A DNA stretch of 59,351 nucleotides from Candidatus Gastranaerophilales bacterium. Lineage in GTDB: Bacteria; Cyanobacteriota; Vampirovibrionia; Gastranaerophilales; Gastranaerophilaceae. The DNA lies in assembly GCA_944326515.1 (NCBI GenBank), contig CALVEI010000004.1:1-59351 (forward strand), read 5' to 3'. Shown one piece after another: positions 1 through 7,881 of this stretch; position 1 is the stretch's first letter, and each line of letters opens with the position of its first letter. A program made the position numbers and the translations under genes. The notes under the pieces were generated by a model that made no database searches, was not told the origin of the DNA, and worked only from the letters and a program-made list of their open reading frames with translations.

Positions 1-110
1 ACTTCTCTTGCAATATATTTACCTTGGTTAATTGCAAGTCTTATAGCTCGGGTACTTTTTAAACCTTTTAATTCTGCAATTTGTTTAATGTTAACATACG
101 TATTGTTCAT
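1..110 (-). CDS. N-terminal fragment of a small helix-turn-helix protein, cut by the window edge
   Basis: An ATG at 108-110 on the minus strand opens a frame that runs off the window after 36 codons. It begins MNNTYVNIKQIAELKGL and continues with STRAIRLAINQGKY. The pattern of two short helices with a turn looks like a DNA-binding helix-turn-helix of the kind found at the N-terminus of Mu-type transposases and some regulators. It diverges from the STAND gene across a 152-base gap that contains a perfect inverted repeat. The rest of the gene is outside the window, so a transposase assignment is only a guess. Confidence 0.5.
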   Translation of the reverse strand, partial: MNNTYVNIKQIAELKGLKSTRAIRLAINQGKYIARE

Positions 111-144
111 CGTACATACATTAACTCGTTTTAATCTATAATGG

Positions 145-168
145 AACACAATTACTAAGGATTGTGTT
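145..168. promoter_or_regulatory. Perfect 8-bp inverted repeat, possible operator
   Basis: AACACAAT, an 8-base spacer, then ATTGTGTT. The dyad lies between two divergent genes, just downstream of a plus-strand TATAAT at 137-142. No T-run follows it, so it is not an intrinsic terminator. An operator for the neighbouring helix-turn-helix protein is possible but unproven. Confidence 0.4.
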
Positions 169-235
169 GTTTTGTATTGATAAAATTTGTATTTAATTTT
201 AATTTTTAAATTGCAACAAAATAAACCTTTGTTTA

Positions 236-257
236 TGCTATAATCACCCTAAAGGAG
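236..257 (+). promoter_or_regulatory. Extended -10 promoter and Shine-Dalgarno of the STAND gene
   Basis: TGCTATAAT at 236-244 is an extended -10 element. AAAGGAG at 251-257 follows, 5 bases before the ATG at 263. If this -10 is used, transcription would begin almost at the ribosome site, giving a very short leader. No good -35 at 17-base spacing is visible, which fits an extended -10 promoter. The TATAAT at 137-142 is an alternative start. Confidence 0.5.
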
Positions 258-262
258 TTGTT

Positions 263-3200
263 ATGGCACTAAAAGGTGGTTCTGCTGATAAAGCCGGGAA
301 TGTATATGAATCGTATTGGGCAGTAGAAGAAATGTGTCGTATATTGCTTGATAAAGAAAATTCCTCTTCAATTTATTTTGAAAAGCCAGATGAAATAAAA
401 GATGGCTATGAGTACATTGTAACTAAAGGAGAAAAGAAGTATTGTACACAGGTTAAAAATTATGATATCGAATGGACAATTTCAAATCTTTATAGCAAGA
501 GGATTTTACATAATTTTATAAAAAGAATTGATGAAGATAAAAATGCTGTATGTGTATTTCTATCATCAAGCAATACGGAACTAGACGAAATTGTAGCTAG
601 AGCTATAAAGGCAGAAAATAAATCTACGTTTTTCAATTCTATGATTACATCTGAAAAAACAAAGGATATTATTTCTAAATTACGTGAAAAAATTACAAGC
701 ATAAAATTTACTGATAAAGATATAACTTCAGAGGACTTTCAATATAATCTTGATAATTATATTTTTGATTTTTTAAGAAGAATAGAGACTAGGATTAAAG
801 ATAATAATACATTAAAAAAAGATACCATTAATTTGATTAACTGTATATTTAAGTCTCCAACTTCAGATGATATTTTTAGTTCACTTTTTCGTTTTTCTCA
901 AGAAAGATATAATGAAAAATTTACAAAACTGGATTTAATAAGATATTTACAAGAAGATAAAGGATTCGTTTTTAATGATTATAATTTAAATTCTCAACTT
1001 TTAACTAAATTAGAAGATTACAATAATAATTTTATCAATTCAACCTCGTCATTTTACCGAAAATATAAAATTGAACGAACAGAAATATTTGATATTTTTA
1101 ATAAAATAAATTCGTCAGATAATAAAAAATATTTCTTTGTGTTAGGTTCTGCCGGATGTGGAAAAAGTATTATACTTAAAGAAGTTGATAACTTATTAAA
1201 AGATAATGGTTATACAATCATACCTATAGATATAAGGATTTTTGATAATTTTAATAATTGTGAAGAATTAGGTCAATGTATATATAATGAAAGAATTTCA
1301 CCCGTTGATTTGTTAGCAAATATTGCTCAAGATAAACCTGCCTTAATAATTCTCGACCAATTAGATTCTCTTAGCTCTGTTTCCGGAAGAAGTGTTAACA
1401 AATGGCTTGTGATAAACCAACTGTTACAACAAGTAAATAAATATACAAATATAAAAGTACTTATTGCCTGCCGTGACTTTGATTTAAGTAAAGATTTAAG
1501 ATTAAAAGATTTTATCCAGTTAAATAAGGAATTTGTAGAAAAATTTTTCATAAATGATTTATCAAATGAGGTAGTTACAGGTACTTTAGTAAATCTTGGA
1601 GTAAATACAAATAGAATAAATGCGAAATCTCTTAAATTATTTTCTATCCCCTTGCATTTGCAAATGTTATGTGCTGTATCTGAAAATACAGATATAACAA
1701 ATTTAAATTACGAAAATAAAATAGAATTATATAATGCATTTTGGGATAGTAAATGTACAATTATAGGTGATGAAGCTTGGTACTCACTGATAAATTTACT
1801 GGTGACTTATCTTAATAATAAGAAAATTCTTACAGCACCACATTGCATTTTTGATAGATACAAAACTAATTTAAATCGATTATTATCAGAAGGTGTGTTT
1901 TGTCAAAACGGACAAAATATTTCATTTTTTCACGAAACATTTTATGATTATTGTTTTGCGAGAACACTAGCAGCAAATACAGAAAAATCTTTATATGATT
2001 TTATATTGACGAGTGACCAAAGCCTATTTATTAGATCAAATGTTAGACAAGCTTTAGAATATTTAAGAATAGCTGATACTAGAAGATATCTCATTGAGCT
2101 AAAAAGGATCTTAAATAGTGAAAATATCAGAGTACATATAAGAACATTAATTTTGGATGTGCTTTTAAATTTCGAAAATTTAACAAACGATGAGATAAAT
2201 ATTTTAATTACGGTTCAGGGAACAATTAAAAATGCAATTTTAAATAAATATGAATATAAAGAAGCTGAGTTCCTTATCCAATATAATACAGGAGAACTTT
2301 TAGAAAATTTAATAGATATAGAGAATGAAAATTTTAATCAAGCTGCAGAACTTTTGACTATGTTTGCAGATAAATATACCGAAAAAATTGACTTGATAAT
2401 AAATCAATTAAACGATACTAATTTAACTAAAATAATGTTAATCGGATATCCAAATACATTATCACGATTTTTATTTTCGTCTTATTTATACAAAAATACT
2501 CGATTATATAATATTCTTAAAAGTTTATTACAAAATAATTCTATTAGTATCAAATCTTTATTTGGCCATCTTCAATATGTTATGAAAGATTTCATTCAAA
2601 CAGAACAAGTTTTTGAATTATATGGAATATTACTTGATAAAATTATCCAAGAAAATTTAAATAAGCAAGATAGTTATAATAATTCTAATTTCTTAAACAT
2701 TCATAATATTGAAGACTATGTAACAGTATCACCTAAACTTTTTCTAGAATCAACTTTTAAATATTTACTATATGGTATCGAACATTCAGTAAAGTATATC
2801 GATAATGGTTTAAAATATGATAGCCTTTGTTCAAATAATATATATGCATACGAGGATTACCTTTTCAAAACATTTAGTATAGCTTTTAATTCTTTTGCAA
2901 AACAAAATCCAAATGCTTATTGGGAATATATAGAAAATTATAAATATTCAGAATATAGATCTGTTTTGTTTCTCATTTTAAAAAGTTTATATTTTCTACC
3001 CTTAGATTATTCAGATCAAATTGTTGAATATATTATCAATAATCCTCACATTTATAATGTTGGATACTGTTCAAATCATAATTATTTAATAATGCTTTTA
3101 TTAAATAAATTCACGCAAAATTGCAATGAAAATCTATTTGAAAAGTTAATTAAAACAATATTAAATTATAGAAACAACGATGAATATGAATATTTTAAAG

Positions 3201-4768
3201 ATTTAAAAAAGCAAAAACATTTTGGATATAGCCCAATAGATCATGTTCAAGCACAACTATTAGATTCATTAGATAAAAAAAGATTACTTAAATATCAGGC
3301 TGCAATATTGAAATTACTTGAATTACAAAGGAAATTTAAAACAACCATTTTCCTAAAAGAACCACCAGGAATTGAAGGAGGACTTGTCGTATCCCCAATT
3401 CCTAAAGAAAAAGCCATTAAAATGACATTAAACCAGTGGAAAAATGCAATGTATAAACATATAACTAATAGTAGTCGTTTTTCACCTTGTTCTGGAGGAG
3501 CCTTTGAATTAGCTAATGTTATGGAGGATATAATCTCACAAGAACCACTAAAATTCTTAAATTTTATTTATGATTTAGATATAAATAAAACTTCATCATA
3601 CTATATTAATGCAATATTAAAAGGTTTATCCAAATTAGCTGGTTATTATGCAGAAAAAGAAAATTTAATAAAATATTGTTTTAATATCAGCTATAAAGAT
3701 TTTAATCACAGTATAATTACCTTACTAAATTCGTTTATTGACGATAATGGAGTCCATTTATCAAATTATTGTATTAATTTAATAATCCAGTTTATAATAA
3801 ATCCTCAATATAATGATGAATGGGATAATAATGATATAGATACGGTTTCATTAAATTGTACTAATGGTCAGGCTTTATGGTTATTAAAAAAAATATTATC
3901 TAGGGATATAAATTTTAAGGACAAGTTTAATATTATTTTTGATAGAATTCATACATTAAGCCTAGCAACTAAAGTTGCTTTTACATGTCCATTATATGAA
4001 TTGTATAATTATGATAAGACTTATGCTTTATCAATATTACAAAAGTTGATTTTATCGGATAACAAGTTTATTCAATCGGGGTTTGTTATAGAATTTATTG
4101 GTAAAACTTCTTCTATTGATAATTTCGAATTCTATTTTAAATTATTACAAAATATTGAAAATAAGACTCCTGCTGTAAAAAAACTAATTTCTGGTATATT
4201 CACTCACTATAGTCTACATTTTGAAAAAGCAAAAAAAATAACTTTAAAATATATTTATTCTGATGATAAAGACTATAAAATAGGTGCAGCAGAAGTCTTA
4301 TCTCAATATGCAAATAATAAAGAAATAAGACTAACCACATTCTATCAAGAGAATTTCGCCAAATTATTAAATGATAATAATAATGAGATAAAAAGAACCT
4401 GTCTAAAATTTATACATCAATACAATGAACCTGAAGAATTATTTTTAAATCCATTATTTGAACTAATAGTTAATTCAAATGCATTTTTATCCTATACACA
4501 TTTTATATATGAATTGAATGAAAGTTTGATAAATGTACAATACTTAAATAAATATAAATTGATAATAAATAGATTTATTGAATTAAAAGAAGAAGAAAAT
4601 TTAAAAAATACTGATATGAATTTTGAGATTGGTAGTTTATTTGAAATAATATTAAAAGTCTATGAATTACAAGAAGATTCAGAAATTCTTGACTTGATTG
4701 ATAGATTTTTATTATTACCAATTTATACATATAGAGATAAAATTAATGAGTTTGAGCGGACACTATAA
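263..4768 (+). CDS. Large STAND-type NTPase with N-terminal Cap4/PD-(D/E)xK-like nuclease domain; candidate anti-phage sensor
   Basis: This is a 1501-residue protein. Residues 4-25 (KGGSADKAGNVYESYW) begin a domain with a conserved Glu near residue 50 and a QVK motif at 63-65. That pattern is typical of the PD-(D/E)xK nuclease-like domains that head many defence proteins. A P-loop GSAGCGKS lies at 295-302 and a Walker B LIILDQLD at 361-368, as in STAND/NACHT-like ATPases. Residues from about 600 to the end are long, Asn/Leu/Ile-rich and helical, with HEAT-like stretches near 1300-1400, suiting a ligand-sensing superhelix. The order effector, NTPase, helical sensor matches Avs/AVAST-type anti-phage proteins. 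The gene stands alone beside a truncated helix-turn-helix gene. The nuclease and defence roles are inferred; the P-loop is seen directly. Confidence 0.75.
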   Translation: MALKGGSADKAGNVYESYWAVEEMCRILLDKENSSSIYFEKPDEIKDGYEYIVTKGEKKYCTQVKNYDIEWTISNLYSKRILHNFIKRIDEDKNAVCVFLSSSNTELDEIVARAIKAENKSTFFNSMITSEKTKDIISKLREKITSIKFTDKDITSEDFQYNLDNYIFDFLRRIETRIKDNNTLKKDTINLINCIFKSPTSDDIFSSLFRFSQERYNEKFTKLDLIRYLQEDKGFVFNDYNLNSQLLTKLEDYNNNFINSTSSFYRKYKIERTEIFDIFNKINSSDNKKYFFVLGSAGCGKSIILKEVDNLLKDNGYTIIPIDIRIFDNFNNCEELGQCIYNERISPVDLLANIAQDKPALIILDQLDSLSSVSGRSVNKWLVINQLLQQVNKYTNIKVLIACRDFDLSKDLRLKDFIQLNKEFVEKFFINDLSNEVVTGTLVNLGVNTNRINAKSLKLFSIPLHLQMLCAVSENTDITNLNYENKIELYNAFWDSKCTIIGDEAWYSLINLLVTYLNNKKILTAPHCIFDRYKTNLNRLLSEGVFCQNGQNISFFHETFYDYCFARTLAANTEKSLYDFILTSDQSLFIRSNVRQALEYLRIADTRRYLIELKRILNSENIRVHIRTLILDVLLNFENLTNDEINILITVQGTIKNAILNKYEYKEAEFLIQYNTGELLENLIDIENENFNQAAELLTMFADKYTEKIDLIINQLNDTNLTKIMLIGYPNTLSRFLFSSYLYKNTRLYNILKSLLQNNSISIKSLFGHLQYVMKDFIQTEQVFELYGILLDKIIQENLNKQDSYNNSNFLNIHNIEDYVTVSPKLFLESTFKYLLYGIEHSVKYIDNGLKYDSLCSNNIYAYEDYLFKTFSIAFNSFAKQNPNAYWEYIENYKYSEYRSVLFLILKSLYFLPLDYSDQIVEYIINNPHIYNVGYCSNHNYLIMLLLNKFTQNCNENLFEKLIKTILNYRNNDEYEYFKDLKKQKHFGYSPIDHVQAQLLDSLDKKRLLKYQAAILKLLELQRKFKTTIFLKEPPGIEGGLVVSPIPKEKAIKMTLNQWKNAMYKHITNSSRFSPCSGGAFELANVMEDIISQEPLKFLNFIYDLDINKTSSYYINAILKGLSKLAGYYAEKENLIKYCFNISYKDFNHSIITLLNSFIDDNGVHLSNYCINLIIQFIINPQYNDEWDNNDIDTVSLNCTNGQALWLLKKILSRDINFKDKFNIIFDRIHTLSLATKVAFTCPLYELYNYDKTYALSILQKLILSDNKFIQSGFVIEFIGKTSSIDNFEFYFKLLQNIENKTPAVKKLISGIFTHYSLHFEKAKKITLKYIYSDDKDYKIGAAEVLSQYANNKEIRLTTFYQENFAKLLNDNNNEIKRTCLKFIHQYNEPEELFLNPLFELIVNSNAFLSYTHFIYELNESLINVQYLNKYKLIINRFIELKEEENLKNTDMNFEIGSLFEIILKVYELQEDSEILDLIDRFLLLPIYTYRDKINEFERTL

Positions 4769-5176
4769 TTAAATCTTGATTTTAGGACTATCTGCTTATA
4801 TATTTTTTACTTTTCGTATTGTTTTGTAATTATAAAAATCCATATCCGACCTATTGTAAAAAATTACCTACCTCAAAAATAAATTTAAAATTACTCACAT
4901 AGTCCTCAAAAGTCAAATAATCGTTTTAGCCGTACAAGTTAGATTGTGAGGGCGAAATAGACTATAACATTGGTTTTAAAATAGAAAATTTAAGTCAATT
5001 CTTGGACAGTAATCGGACAATGATGACCATCAAAAGACCGTTTTGTAACATATAAAACGATTACTTCCGACCGCTAAAACTTAAACACAACGCCAACTTT
5101 GCCGAATAATCTTTTTATGCGTACAGATAAAATGTCCCGTTAAATTACAGTGGGTTCGAAAGAGAAAAGTGGTAAC
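4769..5176. other. Non-coding stretch after the STAND gene
   Basis: I see no convincing gene in these 408 bases. There is one weak hairpin (CGTTTT/AAAACG, about 5038-5058) and no clear intrinsic terminator for the STAND gene. A 74-codon minus-strand frame at 5081-5305 runs through the tRNA and is not a gene. Confidence 0.6.
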
Positions 5177-5205
5177 AAAAAAGACTCCCAATAAGGAGTC
5201 TTTTT
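5177..5205 (-). terminator. Intrinsic terminator of tRNA-Lys
   Basis: Read on the minus strand, the stem is GACTCC/GGAGTC with extra A-T pairs, a 6-base loop and a following T-run. It starts just past the tRNA 3' end. Confidence 0.85.
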
Positions 5206-5208
5206 GAA

Positions 5209-5283
5209 TGGTGGGTGAGGTGGGATTCGAACCCACGACCAATTGATTAAGAGTCAACTGCGCTACCACTGCGCCACTCACCC
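5209..5283 (-). tRNA. tRNA-Lys (anticodon CTT), CCA encoded
   Basis: The minus strand reads GGGTGAG (acceptor), a D-arm with GCGC/GCGC pairing, an anticodon arm GTTGA-CTCTTAA-TCAAT, a T-arm GTGGG-TTCGAAT-CCCAC, then CTCACCC, discriminator A and an encoded CCA. Loop positions 34-36 are CTT, which reads the Lys codon AAG. A partial, broken copy of the 5' half lies immediately upstream at 5302-5374. An intrinsic terminator follows directly. Confidence 0.93.
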
Positions 5284-5301
5284 AAACGAAATATTCAATT
5301 T

Positions 5302-5374
5302 TCAACTGCGCTACCGACCTCTCACAAAACCTGACATTTAGTCAGCTTTTGTTCGGCAGAGTGCCACTCACCCA
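5302..5374 (-). pseudogene. Broken duplicate of the 5' half of tRNA-Lys
   Basis: On the minus strand this repeats the tRNA start (GGGTGAGTGGC) and later the D-arm/anticodon-stem segment GGTAGCGCAGTTGA. The two pieces match the intact tRNA at 5209-5283 almost exactly. A 45-base hairpin element at 5317-5361 sits between them, replacing about five bases of the D-arm. The anticodon loop and 3' half are missing, so it cannot make a tRNA. Confidence 0.75.
5317..5361 (-). repeat. Variable-hairpin repeat element, copy A
   Basis: On the minus strand it reads CTCTGCCGA, a hairpin (ACAAAAGCTGAC / GTCAGGTTTTGT, one mismatch, 5-base loop), then GAGAGGT. A second locus at 58461-58501 has the same CTCTGCCGA start and TGAGA-GT end around an unrelated hairpin. 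This suggests a small dispersed element with conserved ends and a variable palindrome. Confidence 0.55.
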
Positions 5375-5404
5375 ATGGGTATGTAAAATTTTCAAATAAT
5401 TAGT

Positions 5405-5460
5405 GTTGAAAATCTCTATACGGCACGCAGAACTTTGTTCTGGATTAGTCGTTTTTCAAC
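5405..5460. repeat. Nested inverted repeat upstream of gatD
   Basis: Outer arms GTTGAAAA (5405-5412) and TTTTCAAC (5453-5460) enclose an inner hairpin CAGAAC-TTT-GTTCTG (5428-5442). It lies between the tRNA remnant and the amidotransferase gene. It could be an RNA structure or a decayed repeat; no function is evident. Confidence 0.45.
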
Positions 5461-5517
5461 AAAACAATTATACAACTAAAATTTGTTTAAAACAAAATTT
5501 TTTGTAATAATTAAAGC

Positions 5518-6258
5518 ATGGATAGTAAAAATTATACAATCAATATTGCGCATCTTTATCCCAAACTTTTAAACATTTATGGTGATTGGGGAAACGTATT
5601 GACTATAAAAAAACGCTGCGAATGGCGTAATATCGATGTTAATATCGATTCTATAGGTATTGGAGATTCTATCGATATTAAAAAATATGATTTTTATTTT
5701 CTTGGCGGTGGACAAGACCAACAGCAAATAGCTGTTTCAAAAGAATTACAAAAACACAAAACTTCGTTGCAAGAGGCCCGTGATGAAAATGCTGTATTTT
5801 TAGCAATATGTGGCGGGTATCAACTTTTGGGGCATTATTACCAACCTCATAATGCAGATAGGTTGGAAGGTATCAGTCTTTTGGATGTTTTCACTGTGGC
5901 AGGTGATAAAAGATTTATTGGCAATGTTACTGCAGCATGTGAATTTGTTGAGCCAAATTCTCTTGTTGGGTTTGAAAATCACAGTGGTTTAACATATTTG
6001 AAAAACGAAACTCAACCGTTAGCTTACGTAGAAGTTGGAAATGGAAATAACGGAAAAGACAAGACAGAAGGTGCCAGATATAAAAATGTTTTTGGTACAT
6101 ATTTGCATGGTTCGTTTTTGCCTAAGAACCCTCACTTTGCTGATTATTTAATTTCTTTGGCTTTGCACAAACGTTATAAAGAAAAAATTGAGCTTGTTGA
6201 GCTTGATGATGATTTAGAAAATTGTGCTCACCAATCTTTGGTAAATAAAAAATACTAG
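5518..6258 (+). CDS. gatD: CobB/CobQ-like glutamine amidotransferase, GatD type (lipid II isoglutaminyl synthase subunit)
   Basis: This 246-residue class I glutamine amidotransferase would release ammonia from glutamine for a partner ligase. The N-terminal LYPKLLNIYGDWGN is characteristic of the GatD/CobQ-like family. The nucleophile is Cys98 in LAICGGYQLLG and the paired His is H197 in GTYLHGSF. In Firmicutes, GatD works with MurT to amidate the D-glutamate of lipid II. No MurT is adjacent here: the upstream neighbours are the tRNA and the defence-like gene. The ribosome site before the ATG is weak. The family is clear; the exact acceptor is inferred. Confidence 0.85.
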   Translation: MDSKNYTINIAHLYPKLLNIYGDWGNVLTIKKRCEWRNIDVNIDSIGIGDSIDIKKYDFYFLGGGQDQQQIAVSKELQKHKTSLQEARDENAVFLAICGGYQLLGHYYQPHNADRLEGISLLDVFTVAGDKRFIGNVTAACEFVEPNSLVGFENHSGLTYLKNETQPLAYVEVGNGNNGKDKTEGARYKNVFGTYLHGSFLPKNPHFADYLISLALHKRYKEKIELVELDDDLENCAHQSLVNKKY

Positions 6259-6342
6259 TTGGCATGTAACGTAATGTATCAATTTTATATCAGTTGTATA
6301 ACAAAAGCTGTAAAATGTCATACAAAAGTATAAAATGGTAGT

Positions 6343-6561
6343 ATGCGTATCGTCAAAAACACAAAAGATTTGTCCTTAAATGAGGATCAAAAGTTTTTTG
6401 CTGAAATCATCAAAGATGAATTCGGCTATGATACGTGTGTTGAAGATGTTAAAAGCAAAGAGTTTTTAATTCAATATAACAAACCAAAACACAATTTTAA
6501 TATTTATACAACAGCTCACCCTAATATTGAAGGCATAAGGCTGTTAGCTTGGAAAGGTTAA
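6343..6561 (+). CDS. Small hypothetical protein, 72 residues
   Basis: A short, charged, soluble protein beginning MRIVKNTKDLSLNEDQ. It has no signal peptide, membrane segment or motif I recognise. It follows gatD by 84 bases in the same direction and stops just before a strong bidirectional terminator, which supports its being a real gene. Function unknown. Confidence 0.6.
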   Translation: MRIVKNTKDLSLNEDQKFFAEIIKDEFGYDTCVEDVKSKEFLIQYNKPKHNFNIYTTAHPNIEGIRLLAWKG

Positions 6562-6572
6562 AAATTTGCATA

Positions 6573-6605
6573 AAAAAACCGGTTGTTATAATTAACCGGT
6601 TTTTT
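6573..6605. terminator. Bidirectional intrinsic terminator
   Basis: AAAAAACCGGTT, a 9-base loop, AACCGGTTTTTT. The perfect stem has A/T tails on both sides, so it can serve both the small gene upstream and the convergent LysM gene. Confidence 0.9.
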
Positions 6606-6615
6606 ATTATTTGTT

Positions 6616-7179
6616 TTAATCCATTGGGATTATCAAAGATTGTCCGATTGACAAAGCATTTGGATTTGCCATTTTGTTGGCTTCCATAACTTTCGTAATT
6701 TTAGCCGGATCATACTTTCCGTAGAATCTAACTACAATGCCTGCAAGAGTGTCACCTGATTTAACAGTGTATGTTTCAGGAGCAACTGTTTTTACTTCTT
6801 CAACAGCCTGATCAGCAGGGATGATTGATAATTTTGCAGGTTTAGCAGGTTTTACTTTCTTCACCAACTTAGGTGTATCCGGATTATTACGTTCATTCAA
6901 TGCATTAGAGCTAAAGCTCAATAATGCAGTCATTAAGAACATGCTCAACGCACCTGCGATGAAACCTGTAATTAAGAAGACACCAGGAGATTTTTCTTCT
7001 CTTTGGTTTACTTTAAAGTTTTGCCATAAAACATCAAGTTCCTTTTCTTTTGCTGGTCTGATGTAAACATCAGGAGTATGGCTTTCCATAGATGTGTTTT
7101 GAGATTTTGCTCTCAATTCTTCAAGTAAAACCATTTTTTCTTTTGAAAGGTTTGATCTGTATAATGTTGAACTTTTCAT
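6616..7179 (-). CDS. Membrane-anchored LysM domain protein
   Basis: 187 residues. A charged N-terminal region (1-64) precedes one membrane segment at about 66-90 (VFLITGFIAGALSMFLMTAL). A Lys/Pro-rich linker follows, then a C-terminal LysM domain at about 137-186 (YTVKSGDTLAGIVVRFYG, ending GQSLIIP). LysM binds N-acetylglucosamine-containing glycans such as peptidoglycan. The topology places the N-terminus in the cytoplasm and the LysM outside, suggesting a link between the membrane and the wall. It is a single gene ending at the shared terminator. Confidence 0.85.
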   Translation of the reverse strand: MKSSTLYRSNLSKEKMVLLEELRAKSQNTSMESHTPDVYIRPAKEKELDVLWQNFKVNQREEKSPGVFLITGFIAGALSMFLMTALLSFSSNALNERNNPDTPKLVKKVKPAKPAKLSIIPADQAVEEVKTVAPETYTVKSGDTLAGIVVRFYGKYDPAKITKVMEANKMANPNALSIGQSLIIPMD

Positions 7180-7341
7180 GCGACCTCACTAATTCTTCAT
7201 AATCTATGATAATAGCTTGATAAACTCAAAGTCAAGAAATATAGTAGAATGTATTACATTCCTCAATATTTTGTATATTTGTGTACAGATTTGTTTGAAA
7301 TAAAACTTAAATAAGATTTTTTTTGCTACCTCACTTGTACT

Positions 7342-7377
7342 AAAAAAGGACTGTCTTTTGATACGACAATCCTTTTA
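7342..7377 (-). terminator. Intrinsic terminator of the HEAT-like gene
   Basis: On the minus strand, AAAAGGATTGTC, a 10-base loop, GACAGTCCTTTT, then more T. One G-T pair lies in the 12-bp stem. Confidence 0.85.
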
Positions 7378-7408
7378 TAATTTTTTATTTTCGGCTAGAT
7401 TAAAAAAA

Positions 7409-7699
7409 CTAAGCTGCCAATTCTCCTTTAATTTCAGAGATTAAGTATTTAGCAACCCATTCAAAATCTTTATTTTCTTTTGCAACTTTTTTAAGGCAAT
7501 CAACAGATGCTTCGCCGATTCTGATTAAAGACATAGCAACAACACCTCTTACAGCGCCTTTTGCTATTTGCAATTGTTCAACTAAAACAGGAACCGCTGC
7601 AGAACCAACATTTACTAACATGTTTTCGATTTCTGCTTTGCTTTTGTTATCTGCTGTTTCTAATTGAGTTAAAAAATATTTAATAGAATCTGCGTGCAT
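7409..7699 (-). CDS. Small HEAT-repeat-like protein, 96 residues
   Basis: The protein is all-helical with a HEAT-like pattern at about 25-65: ENMLVNVGSAAVPVLVEQL followed by KGAVRGVVAMSLIRIGEASV. HEAT-like helices usually mediate protein-protein contact, and similar short proteins in cyanobacteria include phycobilin lyase relatives. Nothing here indicates such an enzyme. The ATG follows a good GGAG ribosome site. The gene is monocistronic with its own terminator. Partner and role are unknown. Confidence 0.75.
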   Translation of the reverse strand: MHADSIKYFLTQLETADNKSKAEIENMLVNVGSAAVPVLVEQLQIAKGAVRGVVAMSLIRIGEASVDCLKKVAKENKDFEWVAKYLISEIKGELAA

Positions 7700-7881
7700 T
7701 TTTATTCTCCATGTGTTTTCTTATTGTTGTACACATTATAAAGCAAATTTTTACTAAATTTTGATTTCTTTATCTAATCTTTATATCCGTATAAAGATTC
7801 TTTATTTTTTCAAAATCGATTCTTAAAAAATCAAATATAACCTGGTTTTTGGAGAATATTAAATTATTTAGGATATTAAAA

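Noticed and set aside
5081..5305. A 74-codon minus-strand open frame
   Set aside because: It runs straight through the tRNA-Lys gene and its terminator, so it is not a protein gene.
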